64,000 bases of DNA. Origin: Glaciimonas sp. Its GTDB lineage: Bacteria; Pseudomonadota; Gammaproteobacteria; Burkholderiales; Burkholderiaceae_D. Positions within the stretch are counted from its first letter, which is position 1, and the number at the start of each line of letters is the position of its first letter. The translations under genes and the position numbers were made by a program. The notes under the pieces were generated by a model. That model saw only the letters and a list, made by a program, of their open reading frames with translations, was not told where the DNA came from and ran no database searches. This document shows positions 7,401 through 15,557 of this stretch, piece by piece. The stretch spans positions 310,001 to 374,000 of the forward strand of contig JABBOY010000003.1 of assembly GCA_012927585.1 (NCBI GenBank), given 5' to 3'.

Positions 7401-8081
7401 ATGAATCACCTGATCTATATCGCCGACCCCATGTGTTCATGGTGCTATGGTTTCGGCCCGCAGCTTAATGCACTGCTCGATGCACTGCCTGAGGCGCAAC
7501 TCGATATCGTCATGGGTGGGCTGCGTGCCTACAACACCGAGGTGATGGACGATGCCAGGAAAGCCACCATTCTGACCCATTGGAAACATGTGGAAGAAGC
7601 CAGCGGACTGCCGTTTTCGACCTCCGGCATGGCGCGCCCGGGCTTCATATATGACACCGAACCGGCTTGCCGGGCAGTGGTCACCGCTCGTATCCTGGGC
7701 GAGGATTTGCCTCCTCGCAAGATACTGGACGTGTTCCATGCAATCCAGCACGCTTTTTACGCAGAGGGCCGGGATGTCACCAATCTGCAGGTGCTGGCAG
7801 AAGTTGGCACGACTGCGCTGGCGGATGCTTACGGTCAGAGCAGTTTAGCTGCGCAGCCACCTGCGCCAATCGACAGCACCGGTTTCCTGCAGACACTCAG
7901 CGCCGCTTCGACCATCTCGGAAACCAGGCAAGACTTCGCACAAACCCAGCAATGGGGTATCCAGGGCTTTCCGGCACTGGTGCTAAAACATGACGCAACG
8001 CTGCATCTGGTCAGTTCCGGCTTTACAAAAACTGCCGTCCTGATGGAACGAATCCAGGCTATTACACATGCAGCGCTTTGA
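7401..8081 (+). CDS. DsbA-family protein, cytoplasmic FrnE-like type
   Basis: A 226-residue thioredoxin-fold protein with the redox motif CSWC at residues 12-15, almost at the N-terminus (IADPMCSWCYGFGP). No signal peptide is present, so it probably acts in the cytoplasm, unlike periplasmic DsbA. The helical insert and the cis-Pro region QGFPALVLK fit DsbA/FrnE or 2-hydroxychromene-2-carboxylate isomerase relatives. Disulfide isomerase or glutathione-linked activity is inferred. The nearest downstream gene is trhP, separated by an AT-rich repeat element. Confidence 0.8.
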   Translation: MNHLIYIADPMCSWCYGFGPQLNALLDALPEAQLDIVMGGLRAYNTEVMDDARKATILTHWKHVEEASGLPFSTSGMARPGFIYDTEPACRAVVTARILGEDLPPRKILDVFHAIQHAFYAEGRDVTNLQVLAEVGTTALADAYGQSSLAAQPPAPIDSTGFLQTLSAASTISETRQDFAQTQQWGIQGFPALVLKHDATLHLVSSGFTKTAVLMERIQAITHAAL

Positions 8082-8128
8082 GTCGCCAGTAAAATTCGCT
8101 TCTGGCATATATCAAAATACACGATTGG

Positions 8129-8187
8129 GTATTTTTATATTTCTCAATAAATTATAGCGAAAAATACACTATTTTTTGGCATACTCC
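8129..8187 (+). repeat. AT-rich 59-nt dispersed element, copy 1
   Basis: GTATTTTT starts at 8129, TAGCG (in place of ATGCG) is at offset 26, and GGCATACTCC ends at 8187, followed by CGTTATTTTT. GCGAAAAATA and TATTTTTTGGC flank a 3-nt loop, an imperfect hairpin. The element ends 132 bp before the trhP start. Confidence 0.8.
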
Positions 8188-8318
8188 CGTTATTTTTGAT
8201 AAATATACAGATATTAGAGTGCTTCCGCTACGGCTAACTTGATAAAAATCATGTAATTTTTACGCCTCGCTCATTACAATGATGCCCCTGCTTTTTCATT
8301 CAGAATGCTACCGCTGCC

Positions 8319-9695
8319 ATGTTACACGCCCCTGAACTACTGCTACCCGCCGGCTCGCTTGCCAAGATGCACACCGCTTTCGACTATGGCGCCGACGCCG
8401 TCTATGCGGGCCAGCCGCGTTACAGCCTGCGTGCGCGGAATAACGAATTCTCAACGCTGGAAGCGTTGCAGGCCGGCATTAGCGGCGCCCATGCGCGCGG
8501 CAAGCAGTTCTTTGTCGCCAGCAATATCTTTGCACATAACGCCAAGCTGAAGACTTATCTCGACGACATGACGCCGGTGATCGCGATGCAGCCGGATGCA
8601 CTGATTATGGCCGACCCAGGCCTGATCATGATGGTGCGAGAAAAGTGGCCTGAAGTGCCGGTGCATTTGTCGGTGCAAGCCAATGCAGTGAACTGGGCCG
8701 ACGTCAAGTTTTGGCACAAGATGGGCTTGACAAGGGTGATCCTGTCGCGTGAACTGTCGCTGGACGAGGTGGAAGAAATCCGCCAGCGCTGCCCTGAAAT
8801 GGAAATCGAAGTGTTCGTGCATGGCGCGCTGTGCATCGCCTATTCGGGGCGCTGCCTGCTCTCCGGCTACTTCAACCATCGCGACCCGAACCAGGGTGCT
8901 TGCACCAATTCCTGCCGCTGGGATTACAAGGTCGAAAACGCCGGGGAGGACGCCACCGGCGACCTGGCCCGAATTCAAGTCCAGGTACCGGTTGATACCA
9001 TCAAGCTGAACTATCAGCAGGCGATGGAAGAAGCGAATCAAGCGTTTTCGGAAATGGGCAACCTGCAGCGCCACCCACTGGCAAACCAGCCTTACCTGAT
9101 AGAGGAAGCAGGCCGTCCGGGCGAACTGATGCCGATTCTGGAAGACGAACACGGCACTTACATCATGAACTCCAAGGATTTGCGTGCAGTCGAGCATATC
9201 GAGCGGCTGGTCAAAATCGGCGTCAATTCCCTGAAAATCGAAGGCCGCACCAAGTCGCTGTATTACGTGGCGCGCACCGCGCAAGTGTATCGGCGCGCAA
9301 TCGACGATGCGGTTGCGGGCCGTCCGTTCGACACCAACCTGCTGGGCGAACTGCAAGGCTTGGCCAACCGTGGCTATACCGACGGCTTTTACCAGCGCCA
9401 TCACACCGAGGATCACCAAAATTACATGGAAGGCGTATCCAAAACGCATCGCAGCAAATACGTCGGCGACGTCCTGTCGGTCGAAAACGGCTGGGCGCTG
9501 GTGGAAGCAAAAAACCGCTTTGCGGTTGGCGACCGGATCGAGATCATTCACCCCAGCGGCAACCAGACCGTGACACTGGAACGCATGCAAGCCGCTGACG
9601 GCAGCGAAATCAGCGTAGCGCCGGGTAGCCCCCACCGGGTTCGCATTCCGCTCGACATACGCTTTGACAAGGCATTGATATCGCGCCTGCTGTAA
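8319..9695 (+). CDS. trhP: U32-family tRNA hydroxylation protein
   Basis: A 458-residue U32 peptidase-like protein of the YegQ/TrhP group. Family knowledge: TrhP uses prephenate-dependent chemistry to make 5-hydroxyuridine at tRNA position 34. Sequence support: the opening APELLLPAGSLAKMHTAFDY, the U32 signature VHGALCIAYSGRCLLSGY, and nearby cysteines in GACTNSCRW that with other Cys can hold an iron-sulfur cluster. The length fits the family. It is preceded by element copy 1 and followed by copy 2. Confidence 0.9.
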   Translation: MLHAPELLLPAGSLAKMHTAFDYGADAVYAGQPRYSLRARNNEFSTLEALQAGISGAHARGKQFFVASNIFAHNAKLKTYLDDMTPVIAMQPDALIMADPGLIMMVREKWPEVPVHLSVQANAVNWADVKFWHKMGLTRVILSRELSLDEVEEIRQRCPEMEIEVFVHGALCIAYSGRCLLSGYFNHRDPNQGACTNSCRWDYKVENAGEDATGDLARIQVQVPVDTIKLNYQQAMEEANQAFSEMGNLQRHPLANQPYLIEEAGRPGELMPILEDEHGTYIMNSKDLRAVEHIERLVKIGVNSLKIEGRTKSLYYVARTAQVYRRAIDDAVAGRPFDTNLLGELQGLANRGYTDGFYQRHHTEDHQNYMEGVSKTHRSKYVGDVLSVENGWALVEAKNRFAVGDRIEIIHPSGNQTVTLERMQAADGSEISVAPGSPHRVRIPLDIRFDKALISRLL

Positions 9696-10141
9696 AGCGC
9701 AGCGCCAGGCGCAAGGCCATGTTGTGCCGGATTTTCACCCACGGCACTTCCGCACAGCGGGCACACGGGTCCAAACATGGCACCGGCCATGCCCAGCTGA
9801 ACAACTGCAATATTTTCGAGACGCAACAATTCTGAGTTGCGCTGAATTCCGATAGCCACCAACACTGACAAACTGCAGGATATTAAATATACAGTAGGTT
9901 GTATTTCTAAAATTGCTATATTATAATGCGTAAAACGTAATTATTTTTAGCATACCCCTTACTTTATTCAAACCCAGAATAAATTTTTGACTGAACCGGG
10001 GAATTTCAGCATGCGGACACAGTCTGATTGCACAGAAATTGGCTGCATCATCATACCCAGCCGACATTGGAACAAACCAAGCGTCTACAACTGCATCGCA
10101 GTAAAATTGACAAAACGTTATGACAATAGGCAAATTTCCAC
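9696..10141. other. Intergenic region with repeat element, no gene
   Basis: About 445 bp between trhP and the amidotransferase gene. The first 170 bp are GC-rich and carry a minus-strand frame with a CPLCGS motif that overlaps the trhP 3' end and is probably not a gene. The rest is AT-rich and holds element copy 2. No convincing promoter was assigned. Confidence 0.5.
9901..9958 (+). repeat. AT-rich dispersed element, copy 2
   Basis: GTATTTC starts at 9901, ATGCG is at offset 25, and GCATACCCC ends at 9958 (58 nt). The segments ATGCGTAAAA and TATTTTTAGCAT can pair as an imperfect hairpin. It ends 184 bp before the next forward gene. Confidence 0.7.
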
Positions 10142-11068
10142 ATGAGCGATACTGACAATTTGAATGCCACTCCACCAGCCGAAAAACAGAATTCCGCACA
10201 GAACACGGTGCCATCGCCTTGGTCGCAAACCTGGAGCATCCTTTCGGCCAGACTGAAAGCGCTATCCCACGCGGCCGCCGAGCGCTTCAACCAGCGCACC
10301 CTGATAATCGGCGTTTCAGCGCGAATTTTTCATCCAGAGCCAGGTGCCATAGGTTTGAATAGTAGAACTCTGCAATATCTGGAAGAAACGATAGCGCAAT
10401 GGGTCATGTCGCGTAACGTGATGGTATTGATGATACCGTCCGTCAACAATAATAGCCTGTTGCACAATAGCAGCATCCGGCTGCGCGACTACGCCAAACA
10501 ACTGGACGGACTGGTGCTGCAAGGCGGCGCCGATGTCGCCCCGATGAGTTACGCCAAGGCTGTCACCCGACCGGAATGGAGCGGCGACCGGGCGCGCGAT
10601 ATGTACGAACTGGAACTGCTGCACGAATTCATCGAAGCCGGCAAGCCGGTGCTCGGTATCTGCCGTGGCTGCCAATTGATCAATGTCGCTTTCGGCGGCA
10701 CCCTGTATCAGGATATAGCGTCAGATGTGCCGAACTCGATTGCGCATGTGAGTGACAAATACGACAGCAATACCCACTCCATTCGCCTAACTGAAGGCGG
10801 GTTGCTGGATGGGCTGTTTGCCGCCAAACCGGTGGCGCTGGTCAACTCGATTCACCATCAGGCGGTCAATACGTTGGGGCGCGATATTATTGTCGAGGCA
10901 ACCTCAACCGAGGATCAGGTCATCGAGGCAATCCGTTACTGCAAGTCAAACTTCGTGGTGGGTCTGCAATGGCACCCGGAATTCCATCGCTCCAGCGGTG
11001 CCGAACTGCTCGACTGCACCGTCATACTGGACAGTTTTCTGCGCACTGCACGCGAAACACGTTTCTGA
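10142..11068 (+). CDS. Class-I glutamine amidotransferase-like hydrolase (peptidase C26, PuuD-like)
   Basis: A 308-residue protein whose residues 53-305 form a gamma-glutamyl-gamma-aminobutyrate hydrolase-like domain. The nucleophile Cys174 is in LGICRGCQL and the catalytic His278 with Glu280 in GLQWHPEF. GLVLQGGADVAP supplies the oxyanion region. About 50 N-terminal residues are a low-complexity, probably flexible extension absent from PuuD. Family members hydrolyse gamma-glutamyl conjugates in putrescine breakdown, but no other puu gene is here, so the substrate is open. Confidence 0.87.
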   Translation: MSDTDNLNATPPAEKQNSAQNTVPSPWSQTWSILSARLKALSHAAAERFNQRTLIIGVSARIFHPEPGAIGLNSRTLQYLEETIAQWVMSRNVMVLMIPSVNNNSLLHNSSIRLRDYAKQLDGLVLQGGADVAPMSYAKAVTRPEWSGDRARDMYELELLHEFIEAGKPVLGICRGCQLINVAFGGTLYQDIASDVPNSIAHVSDKYDSNTHSIRLTEGGLLDGLFAAKPVALVNSIHHQAVNTLGRDIIVEATSTEDQVIEAIRYCKSNFVVGLQWHPEFHRSSGAELLDCTVILDSFLRTARETRF

Positions 11069-11173
11069 CACACTCCAAAATCGCATCTTGGAGAATTCCA
11101 TCTGGTCTATTTAATGCGTTGACAGCTTATGCCGTACCATAACTGAACATTAACATTGCCAAGGAAAGACCCT

Positions 11174-11557
11174 ATGTCTGCTGCTTATTGGTGCGTTTTT
11201 CTGGCCGGTATGATGCCAGTTTTTACGGTCGCTTTCGCCAAGTATGGGCGCCCTGACTTTGACAATAGTGCACCCCGCGCCTGGCTAGACCAACTCGAAG
11301 GGAAGCGTCGCCGCGCAGATTATGCGCATCGCAACCATTTTGAGGCATTCCCGTTCTTTGCCGCCGGCGTCATCATCGCGCAACAGCTTAATGCACCGCA
11401 AAATGCCATCAACCTGCTGGCGCTGGGCTTCATCGCCGCGCGCATCGTTTATACCTTTATGTATCTGAGCGATCGTCCCTTGTGGCGCTCACTGACTTGG
11501 GCAATCGGTTATCTGTGCGTGATCGCTCTATTCCTGGTCGCCGGCTTACACCAATAA
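11174..11557 (+). CDS. MAPEG-family membrane protein
   Basis: A 127-residue integral membrane protein with four predicted hydrophobic segments and the MAPEG signature region RADYAHRNHFEAFPFFAAGV, in which the Glu and surrounding polar residues bind glutathione in characterised relatives. The family includes microsomal-type glutathione transferases, but many bacterial members have no known reaction. ATG 11174 was chosen over an upstream frame because AAGGA precedes it and the first helix starts directly (MSAAYWCVFLAGMM). Confidence 0.85.
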   Translation: MSAAYWCVFLAGMMPVFTVAFAKYGRPDFDNSAPRAWLDQLEGKRRRADYAHRNHFEAFPFFAAGVIIAQQLNAPQNAINLLALGFIAARIVYTFMYLSDRPLWRSLTWAIGYLCVIALFLVAGLHQ

Positions 11558-11696
11558 GGCATGCCATATGCAGTCCTAGAAGCGGCAATTGCTGCGAATA
11601 GGCAAACGTCGCCGGCACAAAATGACCGCATAAAAAGTGGCATCGACTGCACCAGTAGACTTATACTCACGGCCTGAATACGCAACCAGGAATCCC

Positions 11697-11915
11697 ATGC
11701 AAAAACTATCATTCACACTGGCTGGCGAGTATGTCGAATTGAATCAACTATTGAAACTCAGCGGCATTTGCGATAGCGGAGGTGCTGGCAAAGTTCTGGT
11801 CGCCCAAGGCAATGTATCGGTCGATGGCCAGATCGAGTTACGCAAAACCTGTAAAATTCGCGCTGGCCAAGTGGTGAGTTTGGGCGATGTACGCATCCAG
11901 ATCACAGCGGCTTAA
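11697..11915 (+). CDS. Small S4-domain RNA-binding protein (YbcJ-like)
   Basis: A 72-residue protein that is essentially one S4 domain: LNQLLKLSGICDSGGAGKVL, then GNVSVDGQIELRKTCKI and a Val/Ile-rich final strand. It resembles E. coli YbcJ, a small RNA-binding protein. The ATG at 11697 gives the usual length. An in-frame extension upstream lacks similarity. It stands alone before the terminator shared with typA. Confidence 0.85.
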   Translation: MQKLSFTLAGEYVELNQLLKLSGICDSGGAGKVLVAQGNVSVDGQIELRKTCKIRAGQVVSLGDVRIQITAA

Positions 11916-11949
11916 TCATCCTCGAATAATCTATCGAAACCCGGCTTTA

Positions 11950-11992
11950 AAATAAAAACGACCCGCCTTGGCATTTTACGTGCCAAGGCGGG
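11950..11992 (-). terminator. Terminator of typA
   Basis: CCCGCCTTGGCA (11962-11973) pairs perfectly with TGCCAAGGCGGG (11981-11992) around a 7-nt loop. On the minus strand the hairpin is followed by a T-rich tract (TCGTTTTTATTTT), so it serves typA. There is no T tract on the plus strand. Confidence 0.85.
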
Positions 11993-12028
11993 CCGGGTCG
12001 CGGCTAAATTATTACTTTAATTATTCTA

Positions 12029-13861
12029 TTAAGCTGCGCGCGATGATTTTTTGCGTTCATTTTCTTTCAGATAGCGCTTGCGTAATCGAATGCTTTTCGG
12101 TGTAATTTCCACTAATTCATCGTCGGCGATGAACTCAACTGCGTATTCCAGCGACATCAGGATTGGCGGCACCAGACGCACTGCTTCATCGGTGCCGGAT
12201 GAACGCACGTTAGTCAATTGCTTACCCTTGATCGGATTAACCACCAAGTCATTGTCGCGCGAGTGGATACCGATGATCATGCCCTCATATACCGGGTCAT
12301 TGTGGCTGACAAACATGCGGCCACGATCTTGCAGCTTCCACAACGCATAGGCGACTGCCGCGCCGTCATCCTGAGAAACCAGTACGCCATTGCGGCGGCC
12401 GGCCATCTCGCCGCGGGAGGCGTCAACTGGTGCGTACTGATCGAATACATGGCTCATCAGGCCGGTACCACGGGTCAAAGTCATGAATTCGCCCTGGAAA
12501 CCGATCAGGCCACGTGCCGGTATCTTGTATTCCAGGCGAACCCGTCCTTTGGCATCCGATTGCATATCTTGCAAATCGCCGCGACGACGGCCAAGCTCTT
12601 CCATTACGCCGCCCTGGTTGGTCTCTTCCACATCCACCGTTAACATTTCAAACGGTTCGTGGCGCACGCCGTCAACCATCTTATAGACAACCCGCGGACG
12701 CGAAACAGCCAGTTCAAAGCCTTCCCGACGCATAGTCTCAATCAGGATTGTCAGGTGCAACTCACCGCGCCCGGAAACCTCGAAAATAGTATCGTCATCA
12801 GTCGGCGCAACCCGCAGCGCGACATTGGCCTTCAGTTCGCGGTCAAGGCGGTCGCGCAGTTGACGACTCGTGACAAACTTGCCTTCACGACCAGCCAAAG
12901 GAGAATTATTAACCATGAAATTCATTGTCAGTGTAGGCTCGTCCACCGTCAGCATTTCCAGCGCATCTGGTGTGTCGGGCGCGCATACGGTGGTGCCGAT
13001 ACCCAGTTCTTCAATGCCGTTAATCAATACGATGTCGCCGGCCACAGCTTCGTCCACCAACACGCGATCCAAGCCTTTGAAATTCAATACTTGATTGATG
13101 CGCGCTTTGATGGGAGTAGAACCCGGGCCATTCATGATGATGACGTCCTGCAAAGCCTTGACGCGACCACGGGAAATCCGGCCAATGCCGATCTTGCCCA
13201 CATAAGAAGAATAGTCCAGCGACGAAATCTGCAGTTGCAACGGACCATCTGGATTATCGTCGCGTACAGGGACATGCTGCAGGATTGCATCAAATAGTGG
13301 CTTCAAATCGCCTTCGCGCACATCTGATGTCAGGCTCGCATAGCCGTTCAGAGCCGAAGCGAAAATAATCGGAAAATCCAGTTGTTCCTCGGTAGCCCCG
13401 AGTTTATCGAACAATTCAAACGTCGCATTGATGACCCAGTCGGGACGCGCACCAGGGCGATCGATTTTATTGACCACAACAATCGGTTTCAGTCCAAGCG
13501 CTAATGCTTTGCGCGTAACAAAACGAGTTTGAGGCATCGGGCCTTCAACCGCATCCACCAGCAACAATACGCTATCAACCATCGACAATACGCGCTCAAC
13601 TTCGCCGCCGAAATCGGCATGCCCCGGAGTATCGACGATATTGATATGCGTGCCTTCATATTCGACTGCGCAATTCTTCGACAAAATCGTAATGCCACGT
13701 TCCTTTTCGATATCATTCGAATCCATCACGCGTGCTTCGACTTGCTGGTTGTCGCGAAAAGTACCGGACTGTCGGAGTAGTTTGTCGACGAGTGTTGTCT
13801 TGCCGTGATCAACGTGAGCGATGATAGCGATGTTGCGAATTGCGCGTTTAGTGTTTGACAT
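12029..13861 (-). CDS. typA: Ribosome-associated GTPase TypA/BipA
   Basis: A 610-residue translational GTPase that binds the ribosome and supports 50S assembly and growth under stress. GTPase motifs are all present: [10 protein letters not shown] near residue 15, RERGITI switch [15 protein letters not shown], and NKID. The order is G domain, beta-barrel domain 2, two EF-G-like alpha/beta domains, and the TypA-specific C-terminus ending in a basic tail. It follows the truB gene after 126 bp with its own extended -10 promoter, so it is probably a separate transcript. Confidence 0.97.
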   Translation of the reverse strand: MSNTKRAIRNIAIIAHVDHGKTTLVDKLLRQSGTFRDNQQVEARVMDSNDIEKERGITILSKNCAVEYEGTHINIVDTPGHADFGGEVERVLSMVDSVLLLVDAVEGPMPQTRFVTRKALALGLKPIVVVNKIDRPGARPDWVINATFELFDKLGATEEQLDFPIIFASALNGYASLTSDVREGDLKPLFDAILQHVPVRDDNPDGPLQLQISSLDYSSYVGKIGIGRISRGRVKALQDVIIMNGPGSTPIKARINQVLNFKGLDRVLVDEAVAGDIVLINGIEELGIGTTVCAPDTPDALEMLTVDEPTLTMNFMVNNSPLAGREGKFVTSRQLRDRLDRELKANVALRVAPTDDDTIFEVSGRGELHLTILIETMRREGFELAVSRPRVVYKMVDGVRHEPFEMLTVDVEETNQGGVMEELGRRRGDLQDMQSDAKGRVRLEYKIPARGLIGFQGEFMTLTRGTGLMSHVFDQYAPVDASRGEMAGRRNGVLVSQDDGAAVAYALWKLQDRGRMFVSHNDPVYEGMIIGIHSRDNDLVVNPIKGKQLTNVRSSGTDEAVRLVPPILMSLEYAVEFIADDELVEITPKSIRLRKRYLKENERKKSSRAA

Positions 13862-13892
13862 AGTCGTGATGGTGTGATTCGGTTAGCCGGGA

Positions 13893-13901
13893 ATTATAAC
13901 A
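13893..13901 (-). promoter_or_regulatory. Extended -10 promoter of typA
   Basis: On the minus strand TGTTATAAT provides TG one base before a perfect TATAAT, about 32 bp upstream of the typA start. The -35 region is weak, as is common for extended -10 promoters. Confidence 0.6.
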
Positions 13902-13987
13902 TGCTGCAATGCACAGAATTAAATTGTCTTAATATTTCAAGAGCTTACTAGCCGCCAGGAAGACTGCCGGGCCATTCCTAAATAAAT

Positions 13988-14926
13988 CTAACAAGAAGGA
14001 TCTGTCGAAATCAAACGCTCAGGGACAAGTACCCCAAATTCCGCCATTACTCCAGTGCCGAGCAATCGTCCGTCGCTCTGTCGGTAAACCCTTATTAGCC
14101 CTTGTTCAGCAGGTAAGGCAACGCCCTCTTTTCCAAGCGATAAACGCTGACCATGCAGATACCTTACCGACAATGGATCCAGTAAAAATACTGCCGAAAG
14201 AGACGAGAGCAAGGCGTCAACAGGTGCCAGGGATTGATTACGAAGCGATTCCGGCATCTCGATTATCGCAGCCAGCGTCAATGCGCCTGTCAGCGACAAA
14301 TTTCCAACCTGTGTGCGGCGCAACGCTTGCAAGTGCGCACCGCAACCCAGTGCAGCGCCGATATCCTCACCCAACACACGAATGTAAGTGCCCTTGCTGC
14401 ACGTTACGCGCAAGGTGAGGTAAGGGGCATTGTATTGAACGCATTCCAGTGTGTGAATAAGCACTCGCCGCGCTGCGCGATCGAGCGTAATGCCGGCACG
14501 CGCATACTCGTATAAAGGCTTGCCCTCACGCTTAAGGGCAGAATACATGGGAGGGATTTGATCAATCTTTCCGGTAAATTGCTGCAATGCCGCATCAATC
14601 TGGCCTTGCGTCACTTCGACCGCACGCATTTCCAACACATCACCCTCCGTATCGCCGGTCGTCGTCTTGATGCCCAGATGCACGACCGCTTCGTAGGATT
14701 TGTCTGCATCGAGCAAATCCTGCGCAAATTTTGTAGCTTCGCCAAAGCACAGCGGCAATAACCCGGTCGCAAACGGATCCAGGGTGCCGGTGTGCCCGGC
14801 TTTTTTGGCATGCAAGAGTCGCTTGACCTTGATCAACGCATCATTACTGGACCAGCCGACGGGCTTATCAAGCAATAACACGCCATCAATCGCTTGGCGC
14901 AAAATTCTTGCCTGATTCTTAGCCAT
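13988..14926 (-). CDS. truB: tRNA pseudouridine(55) synthase
   Basis: A 312-residue enzyme that makes pseudouridine 55 in the T loop of tRNAs. The catalytic Asp50 is in GHTGTLDPFATGLLP, preceded by the GVLLLDKPVGWSS motif. Later come the YEAVVHLG and GTYIRVLGEDIG segments and a C-terminal domain. The ATG at 14926 is preferred: a longer in-frame reading starts 14 codons earlier but adds residues not typical of TruB. It is the last of the rimP-nusA-infB-rbfA-truB group. Confidence 0.96.
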   Translation of the reverse strand: MAKNQARILRQAIDGVLLLDKPVGWSSNDALIKVKRLLHAKKAGHTGTLDPFATGLLPLCFGEATKFAQDLLDADKSYEAVVHLGIKTTTGDTEGDVLEMRAVEVTQGQIDAALQQFTGKIDQIPPMYSALKREGKPLYEYARAGITLDRAARRVLIHTLECVQYNAPYLTLRVTCSKGTYIRVLGEDIGAALGCGAHLQALRRTQVGNLSLTGALTLAAIIEMPESLRNQSLAPVDALLSSLSAVFLLDPLSVRYLHGQRLSLGKEGVALPAEQGLIRVYRQSDGRLLGTGVMAEFGVLVPERLISTDPSC

Positions 14927-15015
14927 GCTTATATGTAGTATCTGATGCCTTTGCTGCAGTCTGATCAAAGTATTTTACGAGAAATAATTTTGCAATAACC
15001 GCAATAGGGGAAATA

Positions 15016-15405
15016 TCAGTTTTCACCGTCATCCAGTGCCCGTGAAGCGTTGGCCTGCTGTATCAACTGGGACAAATCTGCACCACGTGAGATCGAAGAA
15101 TCATACAGAAAATGCAATGCGGGAAGTGTATGTATTGACAATCTGCGTCCCAATTGTCCGCGAATGAAACCGGATGCCTTGTTCAGTCCTTCCAGCGTGT
15201 TCTGCAATGCCGCTGCGCTATCGTTGAGTGTGGTGAAAAAAATCTTCGCGTGCGCATAATCGGGCGTAACTTGCACCTCTGTGATGGTAATCATGCCCAC
15301 ACGCGGGTCTTTCAACTCGAAAGCAATAATTTCAGATAAATCCCGCTGGATCTGATCCGCAACCCGTAGTCCGCGTCCGGGGATGGATTTGCTATGTTTA
15401 GCCAT
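15016..15405 (-). CDS. rbfA: 30S ribosome-binding factor A
   Basis: A 129-residue KH-fold protein needed for 16S rRNA 5'-end maturation and cold adaptation. The N-terminus [20 protein letters not shown], the [12 protein letters not shown] segment and the [10 protein letters not shown] segment with the AxA-type kink are all as in the family. It lies between infB and truB, as in most proteobacteria. A 152-bp gap with a strong hairpin separates it from infB. Confidence 0.96.
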   Translation of the reverse strand: MAKHSKSIPGRGLRVADQIQRDLSEIIAFELKDPRVGMITITEVQVTPDYAHAKIFFTTLNDSAAALQNTLEGLNKASGFIRGQLGRRLSIHTLPALHFLYDSSISRGADLSQLIQQANASRALDDGEN

Positions 15406-15464
15406 GTGTAATTAATTGCCTGTAATCGTCAATATCGTAATAATAAGCCGCCCTAAGTAAAATA

Positions 15465-15495
15465 CCCCGGCCACACGTTATGCGTGCTGCCGGGG
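15465..15495. repeat. GC-rich hairpin between infB and rbfA
   Basis: CCCCGGC (15465-15471) pairs with GCCGGGG (15489-15495), with an inner CACG/CGTG pairing. On the minus strand it is followed by TATTTTA, a weak T tract. It may be a leaky terminator or an RNA-processing or stabilising hairpin that sets rbfA-truB output below that of infB. Confidence 0.55.
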
Positions 15496-15557
15496 CATCC
15501 ATAAGCGAATAACGACGCTGATAAATAACGCTGACAAACAAATATGGCAGCGAAGTG

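Noticed and set aside
8129-8187. CATACT in the dispersed element as a -10 promoter hexamer
   Set aside because: At the proper 16-18 bp spacing no TTGACA-like hexamer is found in copies 1, 5 or 8, and two copies lie between convergent genes.
9548-9871. Minus-strand ORF with CPLCGS motif after trhP
   Set aside because: It overlaps about 150 bp of the trhP 3' end and the remaining part matches no zinc-ribbon family I can name.
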